From Burkholderiales bacterium (GTDB lineage Bacteria > Pseudomonadota > Gammaproteobacteria > Burkholderiales > Burkholderiaceae_D), in contig JACPVY010000219.1 of assembly GCA_016197345.1 (NCBI GenBank), positions 1 through 11,542 on the forward strand: a stretch of DNA of 11,542 nt. The letters are read 5' to 3'. Position 1 is the stretch's first letter. Each line of letters begins with the position of its first letter. The notes beneath the pieces were generated by a model. The model ran no database searches, was not told the origin of the DNA, and worked only from the letters and a program-made list of their open reading frames with translations. Of the stretch, positions 1-7,993 are shown in pieces. The position numbers and the translations under genes are program-made.

Positions 1-3
1 CAA

Positions 4-2865
4 TTACGCTAACAACACTTTCACACGCGCGAGCAGTGCGTCGTCGACTAGTGCTGCGCTATAGAGCGCTAATTTGCCGCCACCGCCGCCCGCATCAAAA
101 CCTTGTTTTTCACCCGATTTCAACGAGCTTTGCAACACTTGCACCTGCATTTGCAAGCGTTCGCGCGAGAATTCGGCTGGGCTATCGATGCCGTGGATGA
201 TTTCTTGACGCAACACTTCATTCGCCAAATCGGCACGTTTGGCTTGCAAACGGCTCAACAGTTTTTCGCGTGCCACATCATCGTTGGCGGCGGCGATGGC
301 GTTTTGCCAGCGTGCATTCAAGACTTTTTCTAGCTCAGCGGCTACTTTTGGCAAAGCAGCCCAACGGCTATTCCACACGTCTGACTCTTGCGCTCCGCTT
401 TGCAAAGCATTTTCAAGTGCAATACAAAGCAATAATTTTTCCAATTGCGCTTGGTTTTGGATTTTCTGCGCCGCGAGTGCCTGCGCATCGATTTTTTGCG
501 CGATGCTCTCTTGCGCTTGCTGCCAGCGCTTGTCTAGCGCCACTTCTTGCGCGCGCGGCACAGGGCCAATTTCTTTCCACGCTTGGCGCGTGTTTTTCAG
601 CAATTCGCGTAGCGCTTTATTCGTTTCTTCTGCGGCGACTTGCTCTAATTGCAGGCATAACGCTTCTTTTGCTTGCAAATGTTGCCGACGTTCGGCTTGC
701 TCTTGATGTGCACTTTCTTTGCGTTGGGCAAATACGGCGTCACAGCCCGCATGGAAGCGTTGCCACAATTCTTGCTCCACCTTGCGCGCGAGTGGCAAGG
801 CTTTTGCCATTTCTTGCCAACGCTCTTGCAAATGCCGCAAATGATCGAGCGCGCCGCGTTCATGCGAATCCAATTGCTCGACTTCTGCAATCAATTCTTC
901 CCGCCGCCGTACTTCAATCGCACGCTGTTGCTCCAAGGGTTGCAGTAAAACCGCCAGCGCTTGGGCAAATTCTTTATCCAAACGCTTACGTTCTTTGCGC
1001 TCTATGCTGCCCAGACGATGCCATTGCTGATCGACTTTTTGGCAAAAACTCGCAATCGCGCGCCAATCGGGCTGCGGCGTATCGACCGGATGCGCTTGTA
1101 CAAATGCCTGCACTTGGCCAATGATGTCTTGCGCTTGCTGTGCATGTTGGGCGCGTTCCGCGGCCAGTTTTTTGAAATGTTCGGCGGCTGGTGCATACGC
1201 GGTGGTACAGGCTTGATCGAAGCGCTCCCACAATTGGCGCGGTGCCGGGCCAGCGCTAGCGTCTAGCGAGCGCCAACGTTCGCGCATGCTACCGACTTTT
1301 TTCGCCAATTCAACAACCGTCATTTCTTGCGTCGCTAAGTCTTCCACCGCCTTGGTCAATTCTTCACGCGAGACTTTACCGCCCCAGCGCGCCCAACTTT
1401 GCAAACGATGCAATTCGGCGCGCAATGCGGTCAAGCGCCCGGCCTGATTGCCATTTGGCTTCACGGCTTTCAAATCACGTAGCAATTTATCGTTTTCAGC
1501 CGCTGCCTGTAGCGAACCTTCTTGTAAAGCCGCTTCCAAGGCGTGCAAAGCCTGTGCAAATTGCGTATTTGCAGCTTGCAACTCTTCTTTTGACAAAGCG
1601 TGCTGAGTGTTTTTGGCGGGACGCGGATGATGTTCGCGCGGCGGGTTGGTCTGGCTATGTTGACTAGCCGGGCTAGACTGGCTAGCCGATGCGGGCGAAG
1701 TTGACACCGACGCTGGGCTAGCGCTCGCCACTGCATCACTGCTAGCAATCGGTGCTAAGCGACGTTTGATTTCGGCAAATTGCACCTGTAATTGCGCTTG
1801 CTGTGCTTTGCCACAGTTAGCGAGCAGGGTTTGCCACTCTTTGCTGATCTGCGTCACATCAAGTGCTGGCGCGCTATCGCTAGGCGTAGACGCGCTATCT
1901 GCGCCCTCTTTCACCTCGCTGACTTCGGCTACAGCGGCTTGCTCTAGCGCTTGCCGCCATTGCTGCAACGCGTGCTGGCAGGCTTGTAGCGCTGCCTGCG
2001 CTTGCTCATCTTCTTGAATTTTTTGCATGATGCGCCGCGCTTCTTGTTCCGCTTCGGGCATTAATTGGCGTGGCAAGGCTGCGCATTCACGGTGTTCTTT
2101 CAGCGCATCCAATTCTTGGATCAATTGGCGCGCGCTAGCAATTTCTGCCTTCACTGCGCGCTCCGCATGCTCTGCATCCGCATTTTCTGCATTGACAGCG
2201 GGCGCTAGTTGGCAGGCTTTCAGTTTTGCCACGAGGTCAATCAAACGTCGTTGCAATTGCGCTTGCTCTTGCAAACGGCCCGCAATGTCCGCACGCACTT
2301 GGGTAAAGCGGGACACTTGTGGCATCTCTGCTGGTAATTTGCCTAGCGCCGCCCAAACTTTGTCGAGTTCGCTTAAGTGACTCGTCATCAATAAGGGTTG
2401 CGCCAATAATTTCTCTGCTTGTTCTAACGCCGCTTGCGCCCTGCCTTCACTTTGCTGTTGATATTGCAGCGCTTCCAAGCGTTGTTGCATGAGTTTCGCG
2501 ACGCGTCTATCCAAATTGCGAGTGCCAGCCAAGACTTGCTCCAACGCTGCCTTGCTCTGAATGTGCTGGGCTGCTTGCAAACGCGCATCGGCAAAATCGC
2601 ATTGCAAGATAAAACTGACGGCGGCGGTTTCGTCGTTGGCGACACTGGCGGCTTGCTGCAAGGCAGCTTGTTTTTTCTCTTGTTGTTGTAAGCGCTGTTG
2701 TTCTTGCGCCTGCGCATTGGCTTGTTTAGGAGCGACCGAGGCGCCGTGCTTGCCACCGCCCGAACTGGCGCCAGAACCGCCACTGGCAGCTGCGCTATGC
2801 TTCTCTGTCGCCTCGTGGGAGGCTGCCGACTTGGAATTTTTGCGCTTGAAAAGGAAGGAGAACAT
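4..2865 (-). CDS. DUF349 repeat protein, coiled-coil rich, function unknown
   Basis: This gene encodes a soluble protein of 953 residues whose molecular function is not known; DUF349 is a helical repeat family without an established activity. I place the start at the ATG at 2865, giving an N-terminus MFSFLFKRKNSK, a short hydrophobic-basic opening typical of relatives. An in-frame TTG 24 bases upstream would almost coincide with the predicted transcription start, so it is less likely. There is no clear Shine-Dalgarno for either. After a Ser/Gly/Ala-rich linker (about residues 15-45) come long Gln/Ala/Glu-rich helices. A low-complexity linker with repeated SPAS units follows (about 375-420). 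At least four DUF349-like units then appear (about 517-565, 597-645, 672-725 and 747-795), each with a W..L or W.E. motif and an LW.RF or LDK.F segment. There is no signal peptide or membrane segment. It appears to be monocistronic, separated from the pilus genes by a repeat element. Confidence 0.85.
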   Translation of the reverse strand: MFSFLFKRKNSKSAASHEATEKHSAAASGGSGASSGGGKHGASVAPKQANAQAQEQQRLQQQEKKQAALQQAASVANDETAAVSFILQCDFADARLQAAQHIQSKAALEQVLAGTRNLDRRVAKLMQQRLEALQYQQQSEGRAQAALEQAEKLLAQPLLMTSHLSELDKVWAALGKLPAEMPQVSRFTQVRADIAGRLQEQAQLQRRLIDLVAKLKACQLAPAVNAENADAEHAERAVKAEIASARQLIQELDALKEHRECAALPRQLMPEAEQEARRIMQKIQEDEQAQAALQACQHALQQWRQALEQAAVAEVSEVKEGADSASTPSDSAPALDVTQISKEWQTLLANCGKAQQAQLQVQFAEIKRRLAPIASSDAVASASPASVSTSPASASQSSPASQHSQTNPPREHHPRPAKNTQHALSKEELQAANTQFAQALHALEAALQEGSLQAAAENDKLLRDLKAVKPNGNQAGRLTALRAELHRLQSWARWGGKVSREELTKAVEDLATQEMTVVELAKKVGSMRERWRSLDASAGPAPRQLWERFDQACTTAYAPAAEHFKKLAAERAQHAQQAQDIIGQVQAFVQAHPVDTPQPDWRAIASFCQKVDQQWHRLGSIERKERKRLDKEFAQALAVLLQPLEQQRAIEVRRREELIAEVEQLDSHERGALDHLRHLQERWQEMAKALPLARKVEQELWQRFHAGCDAVFAQRKESAHQEQAERRQHLQAKEALCLQLEQVAAEETNKALRELLKNTRQAWKEIGPVPRAQEVALDKRWQQAQESIAQKIDAQALAAQKIQNQAQLEKLLLCIALENALQSGAQESDVWNSRWAALPKVAAELEKVLNARWQNAIAAANDDVAREKLLSRLQAKRADLANEVLRQEIIHGIDSPAEFSRERLQMQVQVLQSSLKSGEKQGFDAGGGGGKLALYSAALVDDALLARVKVLLA

Positions 2866-2897
2866 GGTGTGGAGCCAAGGTGGAATCAATCAAGTCT

Positions 2898-2913
2898 GCA
2901 ATGATAGCATTGC
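2898..2913 (-). promoter_or_regulatory. Candidate extended -10 promoter with overlapping inverted repeat
   Basis: On the minus strand TGCTATCAT (2901-2909) matches an extended -10 element: TG, one base, then TATCAT, which is five of six to the sigma-70 consensus. It would start transcription near 2894 and give a leader of about 30 bases to the ATG of the DUF349 gene. No good -35 lies 16-18 bases upstream, which is tolerable for an extended -10. A perfect inverted repeat, GCAATG - 4 bases - CATTGC (2898-2913), covers the -10 box and could be an operator. This comes from reading motifs only; no transcription data are available. Confidence 0.4.
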
Positions 2914-2992
2914 TACCACGCGAAACCTTGAGATTGCATGGATATCGCCTTCCCACCTGCAAGAGGGGGGCGCAAAAGAAAAAACGTCGGTG

Positions 2993-3144
2993 GTAGGGTG
3001 GGCAACTCCGTTGCCCACGGCAGTAAATCTCACACTTTGCATAATAATTCGTGCAGTGTTTATATTAAAACAGTGTCAATTGCATCAAAATTTGATGTTT
3101 TTTACGATGCTTCAAATCCGTGGGCAACAAGTTGCCCACCCTAC
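2993..3144. repeat. MITE-like element with palindromic terminal inverted repeats
   Basis: A 152-bp non-coding stretch is bounded by two inverted copies of a 27-28 base sequence beginning GTAGGGTGGGCAAC (2993-3020, and the reverse complement at 3118-3144). The two ends match apart from a few bases in the central loop. Each end is itself a hairpin, GTGGGCAA(C)...(G)TTGCCCAC. The interior is AT-rich and includes another perfect palindrome, CATCAAA-A-TTTGATG (3083-3097). There is no ORF of note. GTGGGCAAC/GTTGCCCAC palindromes of this kind are, to my recollection, dispersed in many proteobacterial genomes, so this is probably a REP or MITE family member. I see no clear target-site duplication. 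On the minus strand the left hairpin is followed, about 8-14 bases later, by TTTTTTCTTTT, so it may also weakly terminate transcription from the mshQ side. Confidence 0.6.
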
Positions 3145-3176
3145 GAAATGCGCCGAATGTCTGCCACGCTAGCGCA

Positions 3177-3740
3177 TTATTTGCTGGTTTTGCGCTTGTA
3201 TAAACCATCAAACACGGTAGTCCAATTACCCTTTTCGTCCGTGCTTTCCCAGTGTTGCCGCACGTTGCCATCGGCTTTCGGCGTCCAAGTGATGCGATGG
3301 CGGATTTGCTTGCCAGCACTATCTTGCCCATTGCCTAGCAATACCATGCTATTGCCCTGAATGCCACCATCGAGCAATAGCACCGTGCCACCATTATCCA
3401 TCCACGTTTGATGCCAAACCTTGCGTGCGCTGTCATACGCGTTCAAGCTCTCGCCAGCGAAGCCGTGTGGCGTGGTATAGCGTTCGTGAATCACGCAGCC
3501 ATTGTATTCGCGCTCGATTTTATTGCTGCCAGCTAAGCTGCCATCGGGTTTAAACACATCCCAATGGCCAATCCAAAAATCAAACGCGTGATGCTCGGCA
3601 CTGATGCAGGGCGCGCTCGTCGCAGCAGCGGGTGCAGCGGCGGGCGCAGGTGCTGGCGTAGGTGTAGTCTGCGCACTGGTCAATTGGCTAGCACTGAATA
3701 GCGCCGCACTGCATAGCGTTTGCATGGTTTTTTTCATCAT
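3177..3740 (-). CDS. Secreted DUF1579-like protein
   Basis: The product is a small exported protein of 187 residues resembling the DUF1579 family, whose role is unknown. The N-terminus MMKKTMQTLCSAALFSASQ is a signal peptide with likely cleavage after LTSA. It has no lipobox, because Leu precedes the Cys. A Pro/Ala-rich linker of about 20 residues (TPAPAPAAAP-type) leads to the domain, which opens with FDFWIGHWDVF. Characteristic segments follow: GSNKIEREYNGCVIHE, SLNAYD, WHQTWMDNGG, RITWTPKADG and, at the C-terminus, FDGLYKRK. GAGG lies 5 bases before the first of two adjacent ATGs (3740) and 8 before the second (3737), so either may be used. An upstream in-frame TTG (3758) has no support. 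The gene begins 18 bases after the mshQ stop on the same strand, suggesting co-transcription, although DUF1579-type proteins are not a standard part of the pilus machinery. Confidence 0.7.
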   Translation of the reverse strand: MMKKTMQTLCSAALFSASQLTSAQTTPTPAPAPAAAPAAATSAPCISAEHHAFDFWIGHWDVFKPDGSLAGSNKIEREYNGCVIHERYTTPHGFAGESLNAYDSARKVWHQTWMDNGGTVLLLDGGIQGNSMVLLGNGQDSAGKQIRHRITWTPKADGNVRQHWESTDEKGNWTTVFDGLYKRKTSK

Positions 3741-3758
3741 CCCTACCTCACTGGTCAA

Positions 3759-5132
3759 TTAATAGATTTCGCGGATATAGATCACAGGCCCAGCTTTATA
3801 CAGCCCAAACGTCAGACGTCCAGCTCCAGGTAAATAACTCAACAAAGAATTGAGGGTGACACTCCCTTTCTTGATTGGATGCACTGTGCCCGGTTTCAGC
3901 AAGCGTATCGTGCCCTGCCCGGCAAGCATATTACCGCTGTTGGCCGGAATATTAGCCGCATTCATGTTGCCAGCATCAATTCCATCAACGCCACCCGAAT
4001 GCGCATTCAATAAAAAATTTGCGCGTAGCAAGGGTGTGCAATTATCATCCACCGCCTTCACATATTGGCCACCACTCCAATACTGCGCTTGCACCGCGAC
4101 CGGCAAAGGCAATAATTCTGAGCCGTAGGCATTGTCGATCAACATGCGACCATAGCGCACTTGCGTCACCTTGAGGAAGGAACGCTCATTGCTACCATCT
4201 TGATCGGCATCCATGTTATAGCTGCCTGCCGCGAGTCCGACGGCATCGCCATCAAGCGGAGCGAAACCTAGCTGTAAAAATGTATACGGGCCGTCGGCGC
4301 TATCGGCCCGTTGCAACATCAAATCGGCGCTAAAACTCGCTTGGCCAAGCAGCCAGTTGCTAGCGACTGGGGCATTGACGGTGCTTAAGCGTGGGCCGGC
4401 GGCACGCAAAATATCGGCAGGCGCGGCGACATTACAGTTTTTGAACGCGGTATGAGACGGGGTAGCAAAATCAAAGGTGACATTACAACTCCCACCCGAC
4501 ACGCTGGCTGCCTGCGCCATCGCCCCTACCCCTAGGCTATTATTCGTCCCCACGGCAAACCAATTCGTCCCATCCAACTTAGCGTAGCTGCCGGCATAAT
4601 TGCGCGTCAAGCCGCCGAGTGCATTCATCGCTGAGAGCGTGAAACTGAGATTGATATTTTCGCCCATATAGGCAAAATTACTTGCGGGAGCACAGCCAAC
4701 ACCGCCGCCAATTTCACTGCGATTGATAAAGTTAGATGCCGCGACCACAAAATTATTCGGTTTAAAACGGCCAACCCAAGCGCTCCGGGTGGAGGAGCTA
4801 GGATTGGCATACACCGCGATACGATTACTCAAATTCACGCCACTACTTAAATAATCAGTTGTCGGTGTGGCGCTCAAGCTAAAACTCCCGACTTCGGGAT
4901 AATTTACGTTACTGCTGGTCGCACTGCCCGCCGTGATCGCCACAGAACCGGAAACAGTGCCCGGAATACCCGCCGCACTCGGGCCGGGGACATAACTGCC
5001 GGGCGTGTTTTGCGCTGTAAAACTGAGCGTATCGGCAAAACTCGGCGTCACACCATTCGCCGTGACATTGGCCAAGGTGGCATTCGTATCGGGCAAGCCA
5101 TTGCCGTCAACATCAGCCGCGCTATTCCACAA
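3759..5132 (-). CDS. mshQ: MshQ, C-terminal part (DUF6701), separated by frameshift
   Basis: This frame holds the C-terminal DUF6701 part of the large MSHA biogenesis protein MshQ. The first sense codons after an in-frame TGA (5151-5153) read VTAGAYLWNSAADVDGNG and continue the domain interrupted in the neighbouring frame. The first possible start is a TTG at 5132 with no ribosome binding site, so independent translation is unlikely. Recognisable family motifs are SAWVGRFKPNNF, GENINLSF, the SFLKVTQVRYGRMLIDNAYG segment, LPLPVAVQAQYWSGGQYV and DDNCTPL. The last residues are VIYIREIY, then TAA. Joined with the upstream part and one base restored, the locus from 7993 to 3759 would encode about 1,411 residues, a plausible MshQ length. 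MshQ is exported and is thought to act outside the cell with the pilus. The C-terminus lacks an obvious membrane anchor. Confidence 0.8.
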   Translation of the reverse strand: MWNSAADVDGNGLPDTNATLANVTANGVTPSFADTLSFTAQNTPGSYVPGPSAAGIPGTVSGSVAITAGSATSSNVNYPEVGSFSLSATPTTDYLSSGVNLSNRIAVYANPSSSTRSAWVGRFKPNNFVVAASNFINRSEIGGGVGCAPASNFAYMGENINLSFTLSAMNALGGLTRNYAGSYAKLDGTNWFAVGTNNSLGVGAMAQAASVSGGSCNVTFDFATPSHTAFKNCNVAAPADILRAAGPRLSTVNAPVASNWLLGQASFSADLMLQRADSADGPYTFLQLGFAPLDGDAVGLAAGSYNMDADQDGSNERSFLKVTQVRYGRMLIDNAYGSELLPLPVAVQAQYWSGGQYVKAVDDNCTPLLRANFLLNAHSGGVDGIDAGNMNAANIPANSGNMLAGQGTIRLLKPGTVHPIKKGSVTLNSLLSYLPGAGRLTFGLYKAGPVIYIREIY

Positions 5133-7993
5133 GTAAGCGCCAGCCGTGACTCAGTCGCTGGATTATTCGTGCTGCCCTGTTTCACATTCGAGAGCACCAA
5201 TGCAAATGGCCGCACGGTCAGCGTGGCTGACGAGCCAGCAATCGGCAAACTGGCATTGCTATCATCGCGCATATTCAGTGAATAGCGACCGACATCGCTG
5301 GTGACGAGGCAAAAATTGGCGACACCATTGGTAAACGTTAAGCTAGGCAAGTTGTCCGAGCCAGAAACCAAGGCTGGCGGTGACGTTGGCAGCGTGCTAC
5401 AGCCGCCCGTGCTTGGCACACAAGTTCCTAGCACGGGTGCGCAAATTCTGGGGGCAGCGGCCGCCGGCGGATGCACGCTAGCGACGGCGGAATACCAACC
5501 ATCCAAATTTTTCGCACCGTTATAGGTGGTATCGACACCGCAAGCATTGCTACGGGTGACGCTAAACAAATGGCCCCGCCCAGCCACCACCCCGCCCGCT
5601 GTATCACTCGCTAAGGTATCGACATTGGCAATGGAAAACGAACCACCGCGATATTGCAAAGGCGAAGCAAAGGTAACGCCAAACGCACTGCCATTTTCGG
5701 TGACGCCGACTGTCACATCTTCTTGCACGTTATCGGTCAAGACAAATTTTGCTACCCCTAAATCGGAAGCGGCAAATGTATATTGATTGCCGGACAACGT
5801 GCCATTCCCAGTTTGAATCGCCCACACTGCGCTAGAGACATTGCCGTTCGCTAGCACTGCTTTCAGCGTGACAGTCTTGTTATAGGTCGTGGCGACATTG
5901 CCATTGATATCGAGCGCGGTAATGGTGATCTGTGGTCGGCCACTCGGAATGGTGCTGCAATTGGCGGGATTCAAATTATCCACCGCGATCCGAAAACTAG
6001 TGGGGGGATTCAAGCTTTGCGCACAGATTTTCAAGCCGCCAATTTCATGGAAATTCGCCAAGCCGCCAGTCGACCCCGTAAAGCTCAGCTTCCAACTCGA
6101 AGGCACCGCCGCCTGCGATGGATTTTTTTGATATGCATCAAAATTGAGAAGTCGATTTGACGTGCTAAAGCTACCAGCGCCAGAGGTATCGCGATACACA
6201 CTGACCGTGGCGGTTTTATTGGTTGCGGTATAGCTGCGGGCATCCACCATGACGCGATAGGCATGGCCATAAGCCGGCGTGCTAGAACTGGCATTATCAA
6301 CCCCCGGCGATAAGCTAGTCGTGCCATCTAAATACGGGTAATTGGTCGAGGCAGTACTGGCGCCACTGCCCGAACCGCGCACGGCAACGGCATCAGAACG
6401 CGAGCCGGGACCACCGGCACGACCTTCAGTTGGATTGGAAAAGTTACCGTATTCATCCAACGCAACACCGATCCAGCCCCCAGCAAACCCAGCGCAACCA
6501 GAGGGGTTAGTACAGTCGGAACCCAGTTTTTGCGCATACCCCAACGAACCACCGAATGCCCCAGGCTGCGGCAAGATCGAGGCATCCGATAGCGTCAAGG
6601 CCATGCCGTCAGCACCGCCGCCGTTATAGGAATAATTTTTAAACTCCACCACAATCATATTGCCCGCTGCCGGAAAATTTGCAGGCACCGTGGCGGCAGT
6701 AGCAACCGTATTCGAATTATCAGTCAATCGTAAAGTGCCGGAATTGACGATTCTAGGCAAGCCAAAACTGCCGCCACTGGTGGAGAGCGACCAATCAGAA
6801 CCAAAGATTGCCGAGGGATTGAGGTTGGCGCGAGTAAAGTTTTCGCAGACACAAGACAGCGTCACGCCTGTGATATCGCTAGGAGGATTGCATTGTGGCA
6901 AAACCTCGCCACCAGCAAAGCTAATGGTCGCATTCAGCGGCCCACTTTGCGACGCTAGACTAAGCGTATTGGTGCCGCGCGTGAAGGTGGAAGGCAAGGT
7001 CCAGACCGCACCGTTATAGCGCGCAAGCACAATATTCGCGGTATTGGTCGCAATATCTAAGTCGCCGCTATTGTAGTTCAGTGTCACCCCATATGAACTG
7101 ACATCAATCGTATCGCCGCTTTTCCACAGCGACCAATAGCGATTAATTCCTTTACTGCTATCGAGGCCAGAGCTGGCATATTGTGGATGCTCCGCCCCTA
7201 TGCTCGATGCGGTCAAACTACCAGCGCTATTGGCGACCATATTGACGCTAATTGGGGCATAGCCAGTGGCGCTACCGAGTTGATACAAACAGGTCGAGGA
7301 GCCACTCAATAGGCTCATGCGTAAGTTGCCATTGACATAGCCGCCATTGCTTGGCCTTGATACCGAAGTCGCACAGGGGCCGCTAACGATCAAAGTCTTG
7401 CCTGCGGTGTCGATACTGCCGCCAGTTAAGGTCAGCACACCATTGATAGTGGTATCGCGACTGAGGGTCGTAATCGCCCCGGTGCTCTGCGTAAAATTGT
7501 AAAAACTGGCGAGCGCCGCTGCATTTGGCAAAGTATTGTTAGCCGTCATTGTCACGGTGCCAGTGCTAGGGGTGAAGCTGCCGCCGACATAATTAAACTG
7601 TTGTAGCAATAAATTGCTGCCCGCTACCATCGTCAGATTGCCTAGCGCACTGCCATTACCGATCGTAATAGAGCCAGAGACAGTCAATTTACTGCTAGCG
7701 CCACTAAACGATAAGCTCCCCGCAACACCCGCATTGCCCAGCAGAATATTGCCGCTAACGGCGTTGGTGACATCCACCGTCAAAGTCGCGTTATTGCCAA
7801 CGGTGATGGTATCGGTGCTACTCGGCTTGCCACCTGTGCCTGTACCGCCGCTAAGTGCGCTCCACGAGGTATTGCTGTTGATCAGCAACGCTGCCGCCTG
7901 CGCGGGTGTGCTCAGCCACAGGCTGTATAGCGCTAGCGCTAAGGCTAAACGCTGCCACAAACGAAAAAAATCAATAGCCCTGACGATAGCCAT
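5048..7993 (-). CDS. mshQ: MshQ, N-terminal part with lectin-like domain, truncated by frameshift
   Basis: This is the N-terminal part of MshQ, the last and largest gene of the minor pilin set. The start is the ATG at 7993, which shares a base with the mshP stop (TGATG). The signal peptide runs from MAIVRAIDFF through LALALALYSLWL to a likely cut after TPAQA. Residues about 35-210 are Ser/Thr/Gly-rich beta-repeats of the ITVGNNATLTV and LTVSGSITIGNG type. Residues about 385-660 resemble an L-type lectin or concanavalin-like fold, with NFTRANLN, GGADGMALTLSD, GWIGVALDEYGNFSN and SWKLSFTGSTGG. An Ig-like segment (about 665-780) and the start of DUF6701 follow, including FCLVTSDVGRYSLNMRD and LTVRPFALVL. 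From about residue 950 the frame is wrong, and it stops 32 codons later. The product as written is 981 residues and lacks the conserved C-terminus, which lies in another frame at 3759-5132. Confidence 0.85.
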   Translation of the reverse strand: MAIVRAIDFFRLWQRLALALALYSLWLSTPAQAAALLINSNTSWSALSGGTGTGGKPSSTDTITVGNNATLTVDVTNAVSGNILLGNAGVAGSLSFSGASSKLTVSGSITIGNGSALGNLTMVAGSNLLLQQFNYVGGSFTPSTGTVTMTANNTLPNAAALASFYNFTQSTGAITTLSRDTTINGVLTLTGGSIDTAGKTLIVSGPCATSVSRPSNGGYVNGNLRMSLLSGSSTCLYQLGSATGYAPISVNMVANSAGSLTASSIGAEHPQYASSGLDSSKGINRYWSLWKSGDTIDVSSYGVTLNYNSGDLDIATNTANIVLARYNGAVWTLPSTFTRGTNTLSLASQSGPLNATISFAGGEVLPQCNPPSDITGVTLSCVCENFTRANLNPSAIFGSDWSLSTSGGSFGLPRIVNSGTLRLTDNSNTVATAATVPANFPAAGNMIVVEFKNYSYNGGGADGMALTLSDASILPQPGAFGGSLGYAQKLGSDCTNPSGCAGFAGGWIGVALDEYGNFSNPTEGRAGGPGSRSDAVAVRGSGSGASTASTNYPYLDGTTSLSPGVDNASSSTPAYGHAYRVMVDARSYTATNKTATVSVYRDTSGAGSFSTSNRLLNFDAYQKNPSQAAVPSSWKLSFTGSTGGLANFHEIGGLKICAQSLNPPTSFRIAVDNLNPANCSTIPSGRPQITITALDINGNVATTYNKTVTLKAVLANGNVSSAVWAIQTGNGTLSGNQYTFAASDLGVAKFVLTDNVQEDVTVGVTENGSAFGVTFASPLQYRGGSFSIANVDTLASDTAGGVVAGRGHLFSVTRSNACGVDTTYNGAKNLDGWYSAVASVHPPAAAAPRICAPVLGTCVPSTGGCSTLPTSPPALVSGSDNLPSLTFTNGVANFCLVTSDVGRYSLNMRDDSNASLPIAGSSATLTVRPFALVLSNVKQGSTNNPATESRLALTCGIARLMLTAMACPIRMPPWPMSRRMV
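5141..5156 (-). other. mshQ: Frameshift point in mshQ
   Basis: The two mshQ frames exchange here. The upstream frame reads PATES up to 5147 and then runs into unrelated residues. The correct downstream frame begins at GTC (5150-5148), immediately after an in-frame TGA (5153-5151), and reads VTAGAYLWNSAADVD. Adding one base (or 1+3n bases) restores a single reading frame across the locus: 7993 to 3759 is 4,235 bases, one short of a multiple of three. There is no homopolymer run, slippery heptamer or tandem repeat at the site, so a sequencing error, assembly error or true mutation is more likely than slippage or programmed shifting. Confidence 0.85.

Noticed and set aside
270..1124. 284-codon open frame on the plus strand, and similar plus-strand frames through 103-2900
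   Set aside because: These lie antisense to the DUF349 gene, whose Ala/Gln-rich codons leave few stops in other frames. Their translations show no domain, and none has a credible ribosome binding site.
2993..3144. CRISPR-like repeats
   Set aside because: There are only two copies, in inverted orientation and separated by about 97 bases, which fits terminal inverted repeats and not a regular direct-repeat array.
5140..5160. Programmed frameshift or phase-variable tract in mshQ
   Set aside because: There is no slippery heptamer, homopolymer or short tandem repeat at the junction, so neither mechanism has support in the sequence.
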